Below are positions 9,984 to 17,898 of a stretch of 64,000 nucleotides of DNA, piece by piece (position 1 is the first letter of the stretch; every line of letters starts with the position of its first letter). A program made the translations under genes and the position numbers. The notes below the pieces were generated by a model. The model saw only the letters and a program-made list of their open reading frames with translations, made no database searches and was not told the DNA's origin. This DNA comes from Thioalkalivibrio thiocyanodenitrificans ARhD 1 (lineage in GTDB: Bacteria > Pseudomonadota > Gammaproteobacteria > Ectothiorhodospirales > Ectothiorhodospiraceae): positions 2,853,407 to 2,917,406 of the forward strand of contig NZ_KB900536.1 in assembly GCF_000378965.1 (NCBI RefSeq), read 5' to 3'.

Positions 9984-10156
9984 GTGGCCACAGAGGTCAC
10001 AGAGAAGAAACCAACAGGGTCGTAGGTTGGGGTGAGCACAGCGAACCCCAACATGGCAGAGGTCTCCCGGGCCTCGGCGTGTTGGGGTTCGTTCCTCACC
10101 CCAACCTACCACCGCTCAAAGTCTTTCCTCTGTGTCCTCTGTGACCTCTGTGGCCA
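9984..10156. repeat. Nested inverted repeat (CACAGAGGT outer arms, GGTTGGGGTGAG inner arms)
   Basis: Outer arms are GTGGCCACAGAGGTCACAG at 9984-10004 and its approximate inverse at 10128-10156. Inside lie a GTAGGTTGGGGTGAG...CGAACCCCAAC module at 10022-10052 and its inverted partner at 10081-10109. The whole fills the spacer before the efflux operon and can fold into a long cruciform. The inner module recurs at 17831-17868 and the outer arm at 40526-40707. No gene is visible in it. Confidence 0.85.
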
Positions 10157-10231
10157 AAACAGCCGTTTCACGTCAATACCCCCTGAGCCCCGTCAATGCC
10201 GCCGTGAGCTTCAGCGGCTAGACTGTCATCC

Positions 10232-11311
10232 ATGTCCTTCGTCTCCCGAAACCGGTCCGCACTGATCATCGCGGGGGCCGCCCTGCTCCTGGCCGCGTGG
10301 ATCCTGAGCGGGGTGCTCACCCGGGAGCCCCCGCGTATCAACGAACGGGCGGAGGCCGCACCCATGTCCGTGGCGGTGAGGGAGAGCGAGGCGGGGCCGG
10401 TGGAGCGCCTGCTGAGTCTTCAGGGCGAGGTGCAGGCGGATCAGCGCGTGTCGGTGCGCGCGGAGACATCGGGGCGGATCGCGTCGCTGCCCGTGACCCT
10501 TGGGCAGGCGGTCAATGCCGGAGACGAGATCGCCCGGATCGCCATGGACGACCGGGAGGCGCGGCTGCGCCGGGCGGAGGCGGCGGTGGCGGGGCGCGAG
10601 ACCGATTACCGGGCTGCACGGCAACTGGCCCAGGAGGGGCTGCAGGCGCAGTTGCGTGTGGAAACGGCGCTGGCTGAACTGGAGGCGGCCCGGGCGGAGT
10701 TGGAGGCCATTCGCCTGGACATCGCCAACACCCGTATCCGTGCACCCATCGCCGGGGTGATCAACCATCGTTACGCGGAGGTGGGGGATTTCGTCAGCAG
10801 GGGCGACCCGGTGGCGGAGGTGCTGGAGAACAATCCGTTGCGCGCCGTGGTGCAGGTGCCTCAGCACAGCGTGCACCGGGTGAGCGTGGGTGGTACGGCC
10901 CATGTGTTGTTCGTGGACGGCAGCGAGCACGAGGGTGAGGTGCGATACATCTCCGCCCGGGCCGACACCGCCACCCGCACCTTCCGGGTGGAGATCACCG
11001 TGCCCAACCCCGACCGCGGTCTGCCCTCCGGGGTGAGCGTGCAGGTGCGCATCCCGGTGCAGCAGGTGATGGCCCATCGCATTTCGCCCGCCCTGGTGGC
11101 CCTGGATGACCGGGGGCGTCTGGGGGTCAAGACCGTGGATGATGAGGACCGGGTGGCCTTTCACGAGATCGAGGCGGTGCGTGCCGACGTGCAGGGAATC
11201 TGGGTGACGGGCCTGCCCGAGCGCGCACGCATCATCACCATCGGGCAGGGTTTCGTGAATGCGGGCGAGCCCGTGCGGGTGGTGGAAGAGCCGGCGGCCG
11301 CGTCCCCATGA
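10232..11311 (+). CDS. RND efflux periplasmic adaptor (membrane fusion protein)
   Basis: 359-residue adaptor anchored by an N-terminal hydrophobic segment (about residues 9-28), with a barrel-sandwich/lipoyl domain split by a short helical hairpin (GEVQADQRVSVRAETSGRI ... RIRAPIAGVINHRYAEVGDFV) and a beta-barrel domain after it. It links the inner-membrane pump encoded next to an outer-membrane channel. The adjoining permease starts within its stop (ATGA, 11308-11311), showing a tightly coupled operon. No TolC-like gene is present here, so the channel must be supplied from elsewhere. The substrate is not evident from sequence. Confidence 0.92.
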   Translation: MSFVSRNRSALIIAGAALLLAAWILSGVLTREPPRINERAEAAPMSVAVRESEAGPVERLLSLQGEVQADQRVSVRAETSGRIASLPVTLGQAVNAGDEIARIAMDDREARLRRAEAAVAGRETDYRAARQLAQEGLQAQLRVETALAELEAARAELEAIRLDIANTRIRAPIAGVINHRYAEVGDFVSRGDPVAEVLENNPLRAVVQVPQHSVHRVSVGGTAHVLFVDGSEHEGEVRYISARADTATRTFRVEITVPNPDRGLPSGVSVQVRIPVQQVMAHRISPALVALDDRGRLGVKTVDDEDRVAFHEIEAVRADVQGIWVTGLPERARIITIGQGFVNAGEPVRVVEEPAAASP

Positions 11312-14300
11312 AGACCCTGATCCAGGCGGCCCTGGATCGCGCCCGCACGGTCCTGCTGATCCTGCTGCTGATCCTCACCGCGGGCGGCATGGCCTACGTC
11401 TCCATCCCCAAGGAGGCGGCGCCGGACATCGACATCCCCATCTTTTTTGTCTCGGTGACCTATTCCGGCATCTCGCCGGAGGACAGCGAACGGCTGCTGG
11501 TGCGCCCGCTGGAGCGCGAGCTGCAGCCGGTGGCGGGCCTGAAGGAACTCCAGTCCCGCGCCGGCGAGGGTTTCGCCCTCATCCGCCTGGATTTCGAACC
11601 GGGTTACGACAACCGTCAGGCCCTGGCGGATGTGCGCGAGCAGGTGGACCTCGTGAGAAGCCAGTTGCCGCCGGGCACCGACGAGCCGCAGGTGATCGAG
11701 GTGGATCTGTCCATGTTCCCGGTGCTTACCACCGCACTTTCGGGCCCCGTGCCCGAGCGTACCCTGGTGCGCATCGCCCGGGATCTGCGCGACCGGCTGG
11801 AGGCCCTGCCCGGGGTGCTGGAGGTGAACATCGGCGGCGATCGGGAGGACGTGCTGGAGGTGATGGCCGATCCCCTGGTGATGGAGACGTATCGCATCCC
11901 CTATCAGCAACTGATCGAGGCCATCGAGCGCAACAACCGGCTGGTGGCCGCTGGTGCAATAGACACGGGCGCGGGACGGGTGGCGCTCAAGGTGCCCGGC
12001 GTGATCGAGTCCCTGGAGGACGTGCTCAACCTGCCGGTGATGGTGGATGCGGGCACGGTGGTCACCTTCGGCGACGTGGCTACCGGCCGGCGCACCTTCA
12101 AGGATCCGGACGGTTTTGCCCGCATCAACGGCCAGCCGGCGGTGGCCCTGGAGATCCGCAAGCGCGGCGGCGCGAACATCATCCACACGGTGGACGATGC
12201 CCTGGCGGTGATCGAGGCGGCCCGGGCGGACTGGCCCGAGGCGGTGCGCATGGATCATCTGCAGAACATGGCCGATGACATCGCCGACCTGCTGGGGGAC
12301 CTGGAGAACAACGTCCTCCTGGCCATCGTGCTGGTCATGCTTACCATCGTGGCGGCGCTGGGCGGGCGCTCCTCCTGGCTGGTAGGGCTGGCCATTCCGG
12401 GTGCCTTCCTGGGCGGGATCCTGGCCATCCACCTCATGGGCTTTACGCTGAACATCGTGGTGCTTTTCTCGCTGATCCTGGTGGTGGGCATGCTGGTGGA
12501 CGGGGCGATCGTCGTGGTGGAGCAGGCGGATCGCTATCTGGCCGAGGGCATGGATCGGCGCGAGGCCTTCGGGAGCGCGGCGGTGAGGATGTCCTGGCCC
12601 ATCATCGCCTCGACGCTCACCACGCTCGCGGTGTTCTTCCCCATGCTCTTCTGGCCGGGCATGGTGGGCGAATTCATGTTCTACCTGCCGGCCACGGTGC
12701 TGGTGACCCTCACCGCCTCCCTGCTCATGGCGCTGGTCTTCATCCCCGTGCTGGGCAGCCTGGTGGGCGCCAGGGACGCCAGCCGCCCGGCGCAGGTGGA
12801 GCGTATCCGGGCGGCCGAGCGGGGGGATTTCGAGCACATCGACGGATTCACCGCCCGGTACGTGGGATTGTTGCGCCGCCTGGTGGCCCATCCGGGCCAG
12901 ACCGCGTCCGTGGCCCTGATCCTGGTGGTCGCGGGCTATGCGGCCTACGGCCAGTTCGGTCGCGGCGTGGAGTTCTTCCCCCACGTGGAGCCGCGTTTCG
13001 CCCAGGTCCAGATCCAGGCCCGGGGGGATCTGTCCGTATGGGAGGTCGATGCCCTGGTGCGCCGGGTGGAAGCCCGTCTGCTGGACGTGCCGGAGATCGA
13101 GACCGTCTACGCCCGCACCATCGGCAGCCCCGCGCAGCGGCTCCTGGCGGATTATGCCGAGGACGTGATCGGGGTCATCCAGGTGGAACTGGTGGACTGG
13201 CGTCTGCGCCCGCCCGCCGCCGAGATTCTGGCCCGGTTGCGCGAGGCAACTGCTGACCTTCCCGGCATGGTGTTGCAGTTCCGGGAACAGGAGAGCGGTC
13301 CCGGGACGGGAAAACCCATCCAGGTGGAGATCTCCGGACGCGATGCCGGCGTCCTGTCCGGGGAGGTGGGCCGGTTGCGCGACACCATGGACCGCCTGGG
13401 TGGTTTCGTGGACGTGGAGGACGACCGGTCACTGCCCGGGGTCGAGCTGCGCGTGGAAGTGGATCACCGGGAGGCGGCCCGGTACGGCGCGGACATCGGT
13501 CTGCTGGGCAATGCGGTGCAGATGCTCACCCAGGGCATCCGGCTCGGCGGTTACCGGCCCGACGACGCCGACGAGGAGGTGGATATCCGGGTGCGCTTCC
13601 CCTTCGACGAGCGCAACCTGGCGCAGCTGGTGAACCTGCGGGTGCCCACCGCCTACGGTCTGGTGCCGATCAACAACTTCGTGGAATTCAGGCCCGCGCC
13701 CAGGACCGGCATCATCAAGCGCGTGGACGGGCGGCGCGCCTTCACGGTGAGTGCCGACGCCGCCCCCGGCCTGCTCGTCGACGACCAGGTGACGCGCCTT
13801 CGCACGGCCCTGGACGCGGAGCCCCTGCCCGAGGGGGTCGAGCTGCGTTTCCGGGGCCAGGCCGAGGAACAGGCCGAGGCCGTGAGTTTCCTGGAACTGG
13901 CCTTCGTGCTGGCCCTGTTTCTCATGTTCCTGATCCTGGTCACCCAGTTCAACAGTCTGTACCAGGCCGTTCTGGTGCTGTCCGCCATTGTGTTTTCCAC
14001 CGCCGGTGTGCTGCTGGGCCTGCTCCTGCGCCAGGAGCCGTTCGGCATCGTCATGAGCGGCGTGGGGGTGATCGCGCTGGCCGGCATCGTGGTGAACAAC
14101 AACATCGTGCTCATCGACACCTACAACGTGCTGCGCCGCCAGGGGCTGGATACGGTGGAGGCGGCGCTGCGCACCGGCGCCCAGCGCCTGCGCCCGGTAC
14201 TGCTGACCGCCATCACCACCATCCTCGGCCTGTTGCCCATGGTGCTCACGCTCACCGTCGACCTCACCGGCCGGGACTTCAGCATCGGCGCGCCCTCCAC

Positions 14301-14421
14301 ACAGTATTGGGTCCAGCTGGCCACCGCCATCTCCGGCGGCCTGCTGGTGGCGACGCCGCTGACCCTGCTGGTTACCCCGGCGATGCTGGCGTGGGGCGAT
14401 CGGCGGGGGGCGCTGCAATAG
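11308..14421 (+). CDS. RND family efflux permease (AcrB/HAE-like)
   Basis: 1037-residue proton-driven transporter with the RND layout: one N-terminal helix, a large periplasmic loop, six helices (about 335-540), a second periplasmic loop and five helices at the C-terminus. Diagnostic stretches include VVGMLVDGAIVVVEQADRYLAEGM in the TM4 region, which carries the Asp of the proton relay, and VGVIALAGIVVNNNIVLIDTYN in the second half. It works with the adaptor whose stop overlaps its start. It is distinct from the second RND permease in this window at 17899-20964. Specificity is unknown. Confidence 0.94.
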   Translation: MKTLIQAALDRARTVLLILLLILTAGGMAYVSIPKEAAPDIDIPIFFVSVTYSGISPEDSERLLVRPLERELQPVAGLKELQSRAGEGFALIRLDFEPGYDNRQALADVREQVDLVRSQLPPGTDEPQVIEVDLSMFPVLTTALSGPVPERTLVRIARDLRDRLEALPGVLEVNIGGDREDVLEVMADPLVMETYRIPYQQLIEAIERNNRLVAAGAIDTGAGRVALKVPGVIESLEDVLNLPVMVDAGTVVTFGDVATGRRTFKDPDGFARINGQPAVALEIRKRGGANIIHTVDDALAVIEAARADWPEAVRMDHLQNMADDIADLLGDLENNVLLAIVLVMLTIVAALGGRSSWLVGLAIPGAFLGGILAIHLMGFTLNIVVLFSLILVVGMLVDGAIVVVEQADRYLAEGMDRREAFGSAAVRMSWPIIASTLTTLAVFFPMLFWPGMVGEFMFYLPATVLVTLTASLLMALVFIPVLGSLVGARDASRPAQVERIRAAERGDFEHIDGFTARYVGLLRRLVAHPGQTASVALILVVAGYAAYGQFGRGVEFFPHVEPRFAQVQIQARGDLSVWEVDALVRRVEARLLDVPEIETVYARTIGSPAQRLLADYAEDVIGVIQVELVDWRLRPPAAEILARLREATADLPGMVLQFREQESGPGTGKPIQVEISGRDAGVLSGEVGRLRDTMDRLGGFVDVEDDRSLPGVELRVEVDHREAARYGADIGLLGNAVQMLTQGIRLGGYRPDDADEEVDIRVRFPFDERNLAQLVNLRVPTAYGLVPINNFVEFRPAPRTGIIKRVDGRRAFTVSADAAPGLLVDDQVTRLRTALDAEPLPEGVELRFRGQAEEQAEAVSFLELAFVLALFLMFLILVTQFNSLYQAVLVLSAIVFSTAGVLLGLLLRQEPFGIVMSGVGVIALAGIVVNNNIVLIDTYNVLRRQGLDTVEAALRTGAQRLRPVLLTAITTILGLLPMVLTLTVDLTGRDFSIGAPSTQYWVQLATAISGGLLVATPLTLLVTPAMLAWGDRRGALQ

Positions 14422-14454
14422 GCCATGGCTATCATCAACTTGGGTGATCGCGAC

Positions 14455-14482
14455 TTTACGATCGGTTGTCAGGGTCTATAGT
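14455..14482 (+). promoter_or_regulatory. Candidate sigma-70 promoter for the cfa gene
   Basis: TTTACG (14455-14460) and TATAGT (14477-14482) are separated by 16 bases, about 60 bases upstream of the chosen start. Both boxes are recognisable but neither is a perfect consensus. Confidence 0.45.
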
Positions 14483-14540
14483 CCTAAGGAGTTCGCCCAC
14501 GTTGCTGATGCCAGAGGTTGTGGCAGGGAGGCGGTTTGAC

Positions 14541-15752
14541 ATGTCGCAGCAGGGTCTCCGTGAACACAGCAGGCACCCGGGTGGCGGTCCGGGTATCCGG
14601 CGGGCACCGGAAGCCGGACGTTCGGATCAGGGTCCGCTCGAGGGCGCCCTGGGGATCATGACCGAACTGCTCGCCAGGGCCGGCGTCCGCGTCAACGGCG
14701 ACCGTCCGTGGGACCTGGTTCTCAAACGGGATGACGTGCCGGAGCGGGTGCTGGCCTACGGGAGTCTGGGTCTGGGCGAGAGCTATATGGACGGCCACTG
14801 GACGGCAGAGCGCCTGGACGAATTCTTCACCCGCGTGCTGGGTGCGCAGCTGGACCGGGAGGTGGCCCGTTCGGTGCGGTTTGCATTGCATTTCCTGCGC
14901 CACCGTCTATTCAATCTGCAGAACGGACGCCGGGCATGGCAGGTGGGCGAGGCGCATTACGATCTGGGCAACGCCTTCTACGAGAGGATCCTCGATCGCC
15001 GCATGACCTACACCTGCGGCTACTGGGAGAACGCATCCAGCCTGGACGAAGCCCAGGCGGCGAAGCTGGATATGATCTGCCGCAAGCTGGATCTCAGACC
15101 CGGCCAGCGTGTGCTGGACATCGGCTGCGGCTGGGGCAGCTTCATGCAGTTTGCCGCCGAGCGCTATGGGGTGGAGTGCGTGGGCGTGACCGTTTCCAGA
15201 TCGCAGGCGGCCTACGGCCAAGCGCGTTGCAAGGGCCTGCCGGTGGAGTTTCGCCTCATGGACTACCGGGAAGTGGACGAGCCCTTCGATCACATTGCCA
15301 GCGTCGGGATGTTCGAGCACGTGGGACACAAGAACCACCGGAGTTTTTTCGAGGTCGCGCGCCGCTGTCTCAAGGACGGCGGGCTGTTCCTGCTGCACAC
15401 CATCGGCAAGACCCGGCGCCACAGCACACCGGATCCCTGGCTCGACCGCTACATCTTCCCCAACGGGGATCTGCCGTCCATGGGTCAGATCGCAGAGGCG
15501 GCGGAGGATCTGTTCGTCATGGAGGACGTGCACAACTTCGGCGCCGACTACGACAGGACGCTCATGGCCTGGAACGAGCGTTTCCAGGCGGCCTGGCCCG
15601 AGTTGTCCCGCGAGTTCGACGAGCGCTTCAAGCGCATGTGGGAATACTACCTGCAGGCCTGCGCAGGCGCCTTCCGTGCCCGGAAGGTTCAGCTCTGGCA
15701 GGTCGTGCTGAGTCCCGAGGGCGTTCCGGGCGGTTACCGCAGACCCCTGTAG
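14541..15752 (+). CDS. cfa: Cyclopropane-fatty-acyl-phospholipid synthase
   Basis: Uses S-adenosylmethionine to convert cis double bonds of membrane phospholipid acyl chains to cyclopropane rings, a stationary-phase and stress modification. 403 residues with YDLGNAFYERILDRRMTYTCGYW, the SAM-binding VLDIGCGWGSFMQFAA, GVTVSRSQAAYGQARC, SVGMFEHVGHKNHRSFF and the C-terminal LMAWNERFQAAWPEL typical of the family. ATG 14541 was chosen for its AGGGAGG site 9 bases upstream; an in-frame ATG at 14508 is the alternative. The TAG stop lies inside the REP-like element that follows. Confidence 0.94.
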   Translation: MSQQGLREHSRHPGGGPGIRRAPEAGRSDQGPLEGALGIMTELLARAGVRVNGDRPWDLVLKRDDVPERVLAYGSLGLGESYMDGHWTAERLDEFFTRVLGAQLDREVARSVRFALHFLRHRLFNLQNGRRAWQVGEAHYDLGNAFYERILDRRMTYTCGYWENASSLDEAQAAKLDMICRKLDLRPGQRVLDIGCGWGSFMQFAAERYGVECVGVTVSRSQAAYGQARCKGLPVEFRLMDYREVDEPFDHIASVGMFEHVGHKNHRSFFEVARRCLKDGGLFLLHTIGKTRRHSTPDPWLDRYIFPNGDLPSMGQIAEAAEDLFVMEDVHNFGADYDRTLMAWNERFQAAWPELSREFDERFKRMWEYYLQACAGAFRARKVQLWQVVLSPEGVPGGYRRPL

Positions 15753-15826
15753 GAGGCCCGACCCCGGGCCGAACATATTTGCCTGATCAGACCGCGTCGG
15801 TTCGCGGCGGGGTCGCCGCTCCTACA
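15749..15826. repeat. REP-like hairpin element
   Basis: Left arm starts TGTAGGAGGCCCGACCCC; right arm is the approximate inverse, ending GGTCGCCGCTCCTACA. The GTAGGAGC...GCGAA form resembles Pseudomonas REP sequences. It sits between two convergent genes and contains the cfa stop codon, so it may act as a bidirectional terminator. Related copies with different stem sequence are at 28001-28075 and 55221-55288. Confidence 0.8.
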
Positions 15827-15828
15827 CG

Positions 15829-16500
15829 TCATTCCTTCTTGCGTCTGAGAAAGCGCACCCACCCCTCACGGCTCACCGGGCGCGTGCTCCAGTTGAGCTC
15901 GATGGAAAGGATGCGGATGGCAAAGGTGAGGAAGATGGTGAGCCAGCCCGCCAGCGCAACGGCCAGGTCCAGCCACTGGGTCATGGCCATGTAGGCCCCG
16001 CTTCCGCCCACCACCGCCAGTGCGTAGAACTGCCCCGGCCTGAGGATGAGCGGCGGGTCGCCCGCCAGCACGTCACGGATCACGCTGCCGCCCACCCCGT
16101 TGATAATGCCCACCAGCAGGGCGGCCGGCACGCCGAGCCCGGCGACCAGTGACAGCTCGATCCCCACCACCGCGAATCCGCCGATACCGGCTGCATCGAT
16201 GATGGCGACACCGCGCCGGTTGAAGAAGGGATGATCCCCGAACATCAGACCGAGGAGCATGGCGAGTACGATCATTCCCAGGTAGGCGGGTTGCGTGGCG
16301 AACAGGGGCGGCCCCTGCTGCAGGAAGAGGCCATCGCGGATCAGACCGCCGCCCGCGCCCGTGGCAAGTGCCAGAAAGAACATGCCCACGATGTCGTAGC
16401 CCTTGCGGATGGCTACCACCACGCCCGAAAGCGCGAAGACGAATACGGCGCCCAGATCGAAGTACATGGGCAGGGTAAACAGGTCATCCGGAGAAAGCAT
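15829..16500 (-). CDS. TRIC-type cation channel family protein (UPF0126)
   Basis: 223-residue polytopic membrane protein made of two similar three-helix halves, each with a glycine-rich GGxxRD motif (ATGAGGGLIRDGLF and INGVGGSVIRDVLAGDPPL), the hallmark of the bacterial relatives of trimeric intracellular cation channels (YadS/YicG group). Structures of prokaryotic members show potassium-permeable trimers; the physiological role is poorly defined. It is convergent with cfa, the two separated only by a REP-like hairpin, and divergent from the cytochrome c peroxidase gene. Confidence 0.88.
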   Translation of the reverse strand: MLSPDDLFTLPMYFDLGAVFVFALSGVVVAIRKGYDIVGMFFLALATGAGGGLIRDGLFLQQGPPLFATQPAYLGMIVLAMLLGLMFGDHPFFNRRGVAIIDAAGIGGFAVVGIELSLVAGLGVPAALLVGIINGVGGSVIRDVLAGDPPLILRPGQFYALAVVGGSGAYMAMTQWLDLAVALAGWLTIFLTFAIRILSIELNWSTRPVSREGWVRFLRRKKE

Positions 16501-16585
16501 TCGTGATCTCTCCTATCATCGGGTAAGCGCGTGCGGACCGGCGCCTGGCGCCGGTCCATACCCATGTATTGTTCAGGGCCATCGC

Positions 16586-16599
16586 TTGATCCAGGTCAA
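16586..16599. promoter_or_regulatory. FNR/ANR box upstream of cytochrome c peroxidase
   Basis: TTGATCCAGGTCAA matches the FNR/ANR consensus TTGAT-N4-(A/G)TCAA. It lies about 80 bases upstream of the peroxidase start, a usual activating position. Regulation by oxygen limitation is consistent with what is known for ccp genes in Pseudomonas and E. coli. Confidence 0.8.
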
Positions 16600-16677
16600 G
16601 AGGGCAGGCCCGATCTGGATTTAGTCTAAGTCCAGTTTCCTCGCCGTTTCCTTCAATCAAACAATCAGGAGTCTTAC

Positions 16678-17664
16678 ATGAAACTCCAACGCCCGCTGAC
16701 AATTGCAGCCGGTCTTGCGCTGGGCCTGAGCCTCGGTGCTGCCGTGGCGGACAGCCATGACATGGCAAGTTACAAGGCGATGTTCGAGCCCATCCCCTCC
16801 ATCGCGCCGATCCCGGCGGACAACACCCAGACGGCCATCAAGGTGGAGCTGGGCAAGATGCTGTTCTTCGAGCCGCGGATCTCGGCCAGCGGCATCATCA
16901 GTTGCGCCACCTGCCATAACCCGGCCCTGGGGTTCACCGACCGAATCCCGTTGGCCGTGGGTCACCTGGGTCAGGTGGGCGAGCGCAACACCCCCACGGT
17001 GCTCAACGCCGCCTTCCTGGGTTCCCAGTTCTGGGACGGTCGCGCCGCCACGCTGGAGGAGCAGGCGCTTGGCCCCATCGAGGCGGATATCGAGATGGCC
17101 ATGCCCCTGGACGAGGCCGTGCAGCGACTCAAGGAATTTGACGTGTACAAGGAGATGTTTGCCGAGGTGTTCGGCGGTGACGATCCCATCAACGCCGACA
17201 ACGTGGCCAAGTCCCTGGCATCCTTCCAGCGTACCCTGATTACGCCCAACTCGCCTCTGGACCGCTACCTCGCCGGTGACGAGCAGGCGCTGACCGACCA
17301 GCAGAAGCGCGGCATGCGTGCCTTCGTGGACCGGGGCTGCGTGGCCTGCCATCGCGGGCCGGCGCTCAGCGACAGCCAGTTTCACCGCATCCAGGTCCCG
17401 GGCTCCACGGATCTCGGTCGCTATCTGGTGACCGGTGAAGAACACCACCGTCACGCCTTCCGTACCCCCACGCTGCGCAACGTGGCGGTCACCTATCCCT
17501 ACTTCAACAACGGGCAGGTGGCGACGCTGGACGAGGCGACCCGGGTCATGGGCCGCGAAATGCTGAACCTGGAACTGCCGGACGGAGAGGTGGCCGATCT
17601 GGTGGCCTTCATGCACGCCCTCACGGGCGACATGCCGGATTTCGCCTTTCCGGCCCTGCCGTGA
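16678..17664 (+). CDS. Di-heme cytochrome c peroxidase (CcpA/MauG family)
   Basis: Periplasmic enzyme that reduces hydrogen peroxide with electrons from small cytochromes or cupredoxins. 328 residues including a Sec signal cut near residue 24. It has two heme-c sites, CATCH (C76, C79, H80) and CVACH (C221, C224, H225), placed as in bacterial di-heme peroxidases. FWDGRAATLEEQALGPI and FRTPTLRNVAVTYPYFNNG are typical family blocks. The FNR/ANR-type site upstream suggests expression under low oxygen. It is monocistronic and followed by a 234-base spacer holding inverted repeats. A MauG-like oxidase role is less likely given the arrangement and length. Confidence 0.93.
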   Translation: MKLQRPLTIAAGLALGLSLGAAVADSHDMASYKAMFEPIPSIAPIPADNTQTAIKVELGKMLFFEPRISASGIISCATCHNPALGFTDRIPLAVGHLGQVGERNTPTVLNAAFLGSQFWDGRAATLEEQALGPIEADIEMAMPLDEAVQRLKEFDVYKEMFAEVFGGDDPINADNVAKSLASFQRTLITPNSPLDRYLAGDEQALTDQQKRGMRAFVDRGCVACHRGPALSDSQFHRIQVPGSTDLGRYLVTGEEHHRHAFRTPTLRNVAVTYPYFNNGQVATLDEATRVMGREMLNLELPDGEVADLVAFMHALTGDMPDFAFPALP

Positions 17665-17673
17665 GGCGGCTTT

Positions 17674-17898
17674 GAAGTGGGAGTTGGGAACTGGCAAGTG
17701 CGATGCGGTAAGCGCGGTCGGGGCGGCAGCCCTTTGCCAGGGGCGGCCACTTCACCGCGAACGGTGGTGTCATCCGCGACTCCGCCATTCGTTGCGGGTC
17801 GTGTCTCCGACCCGAAAACTGCCGTAGCCGCCGCAGGTTGGGGTGAGTAGCGCGAACCCAACCTGCGGTCCACCCAATTCCCGCTTCTCACTTCAACG
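17674..17898. repeat. Inverted GAAGTGGGAGTTGGG heptad arms flanking a hairpin
   Basis: Left arm 17674-17702 reads GAAGTGGGAGTTGGGAACT onward; right arm 17874-17898 is its degenerate inverse. Between them, 17831-17868 is a perfect 12-base-stem hairpin (CCGCAGGTTGGG / CCCAACCTGCGG) of the same module as in 10022-10109. The convergent neighbours and the hairpin fit a terminator region. No gene is seen. Confidence 0.8.
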
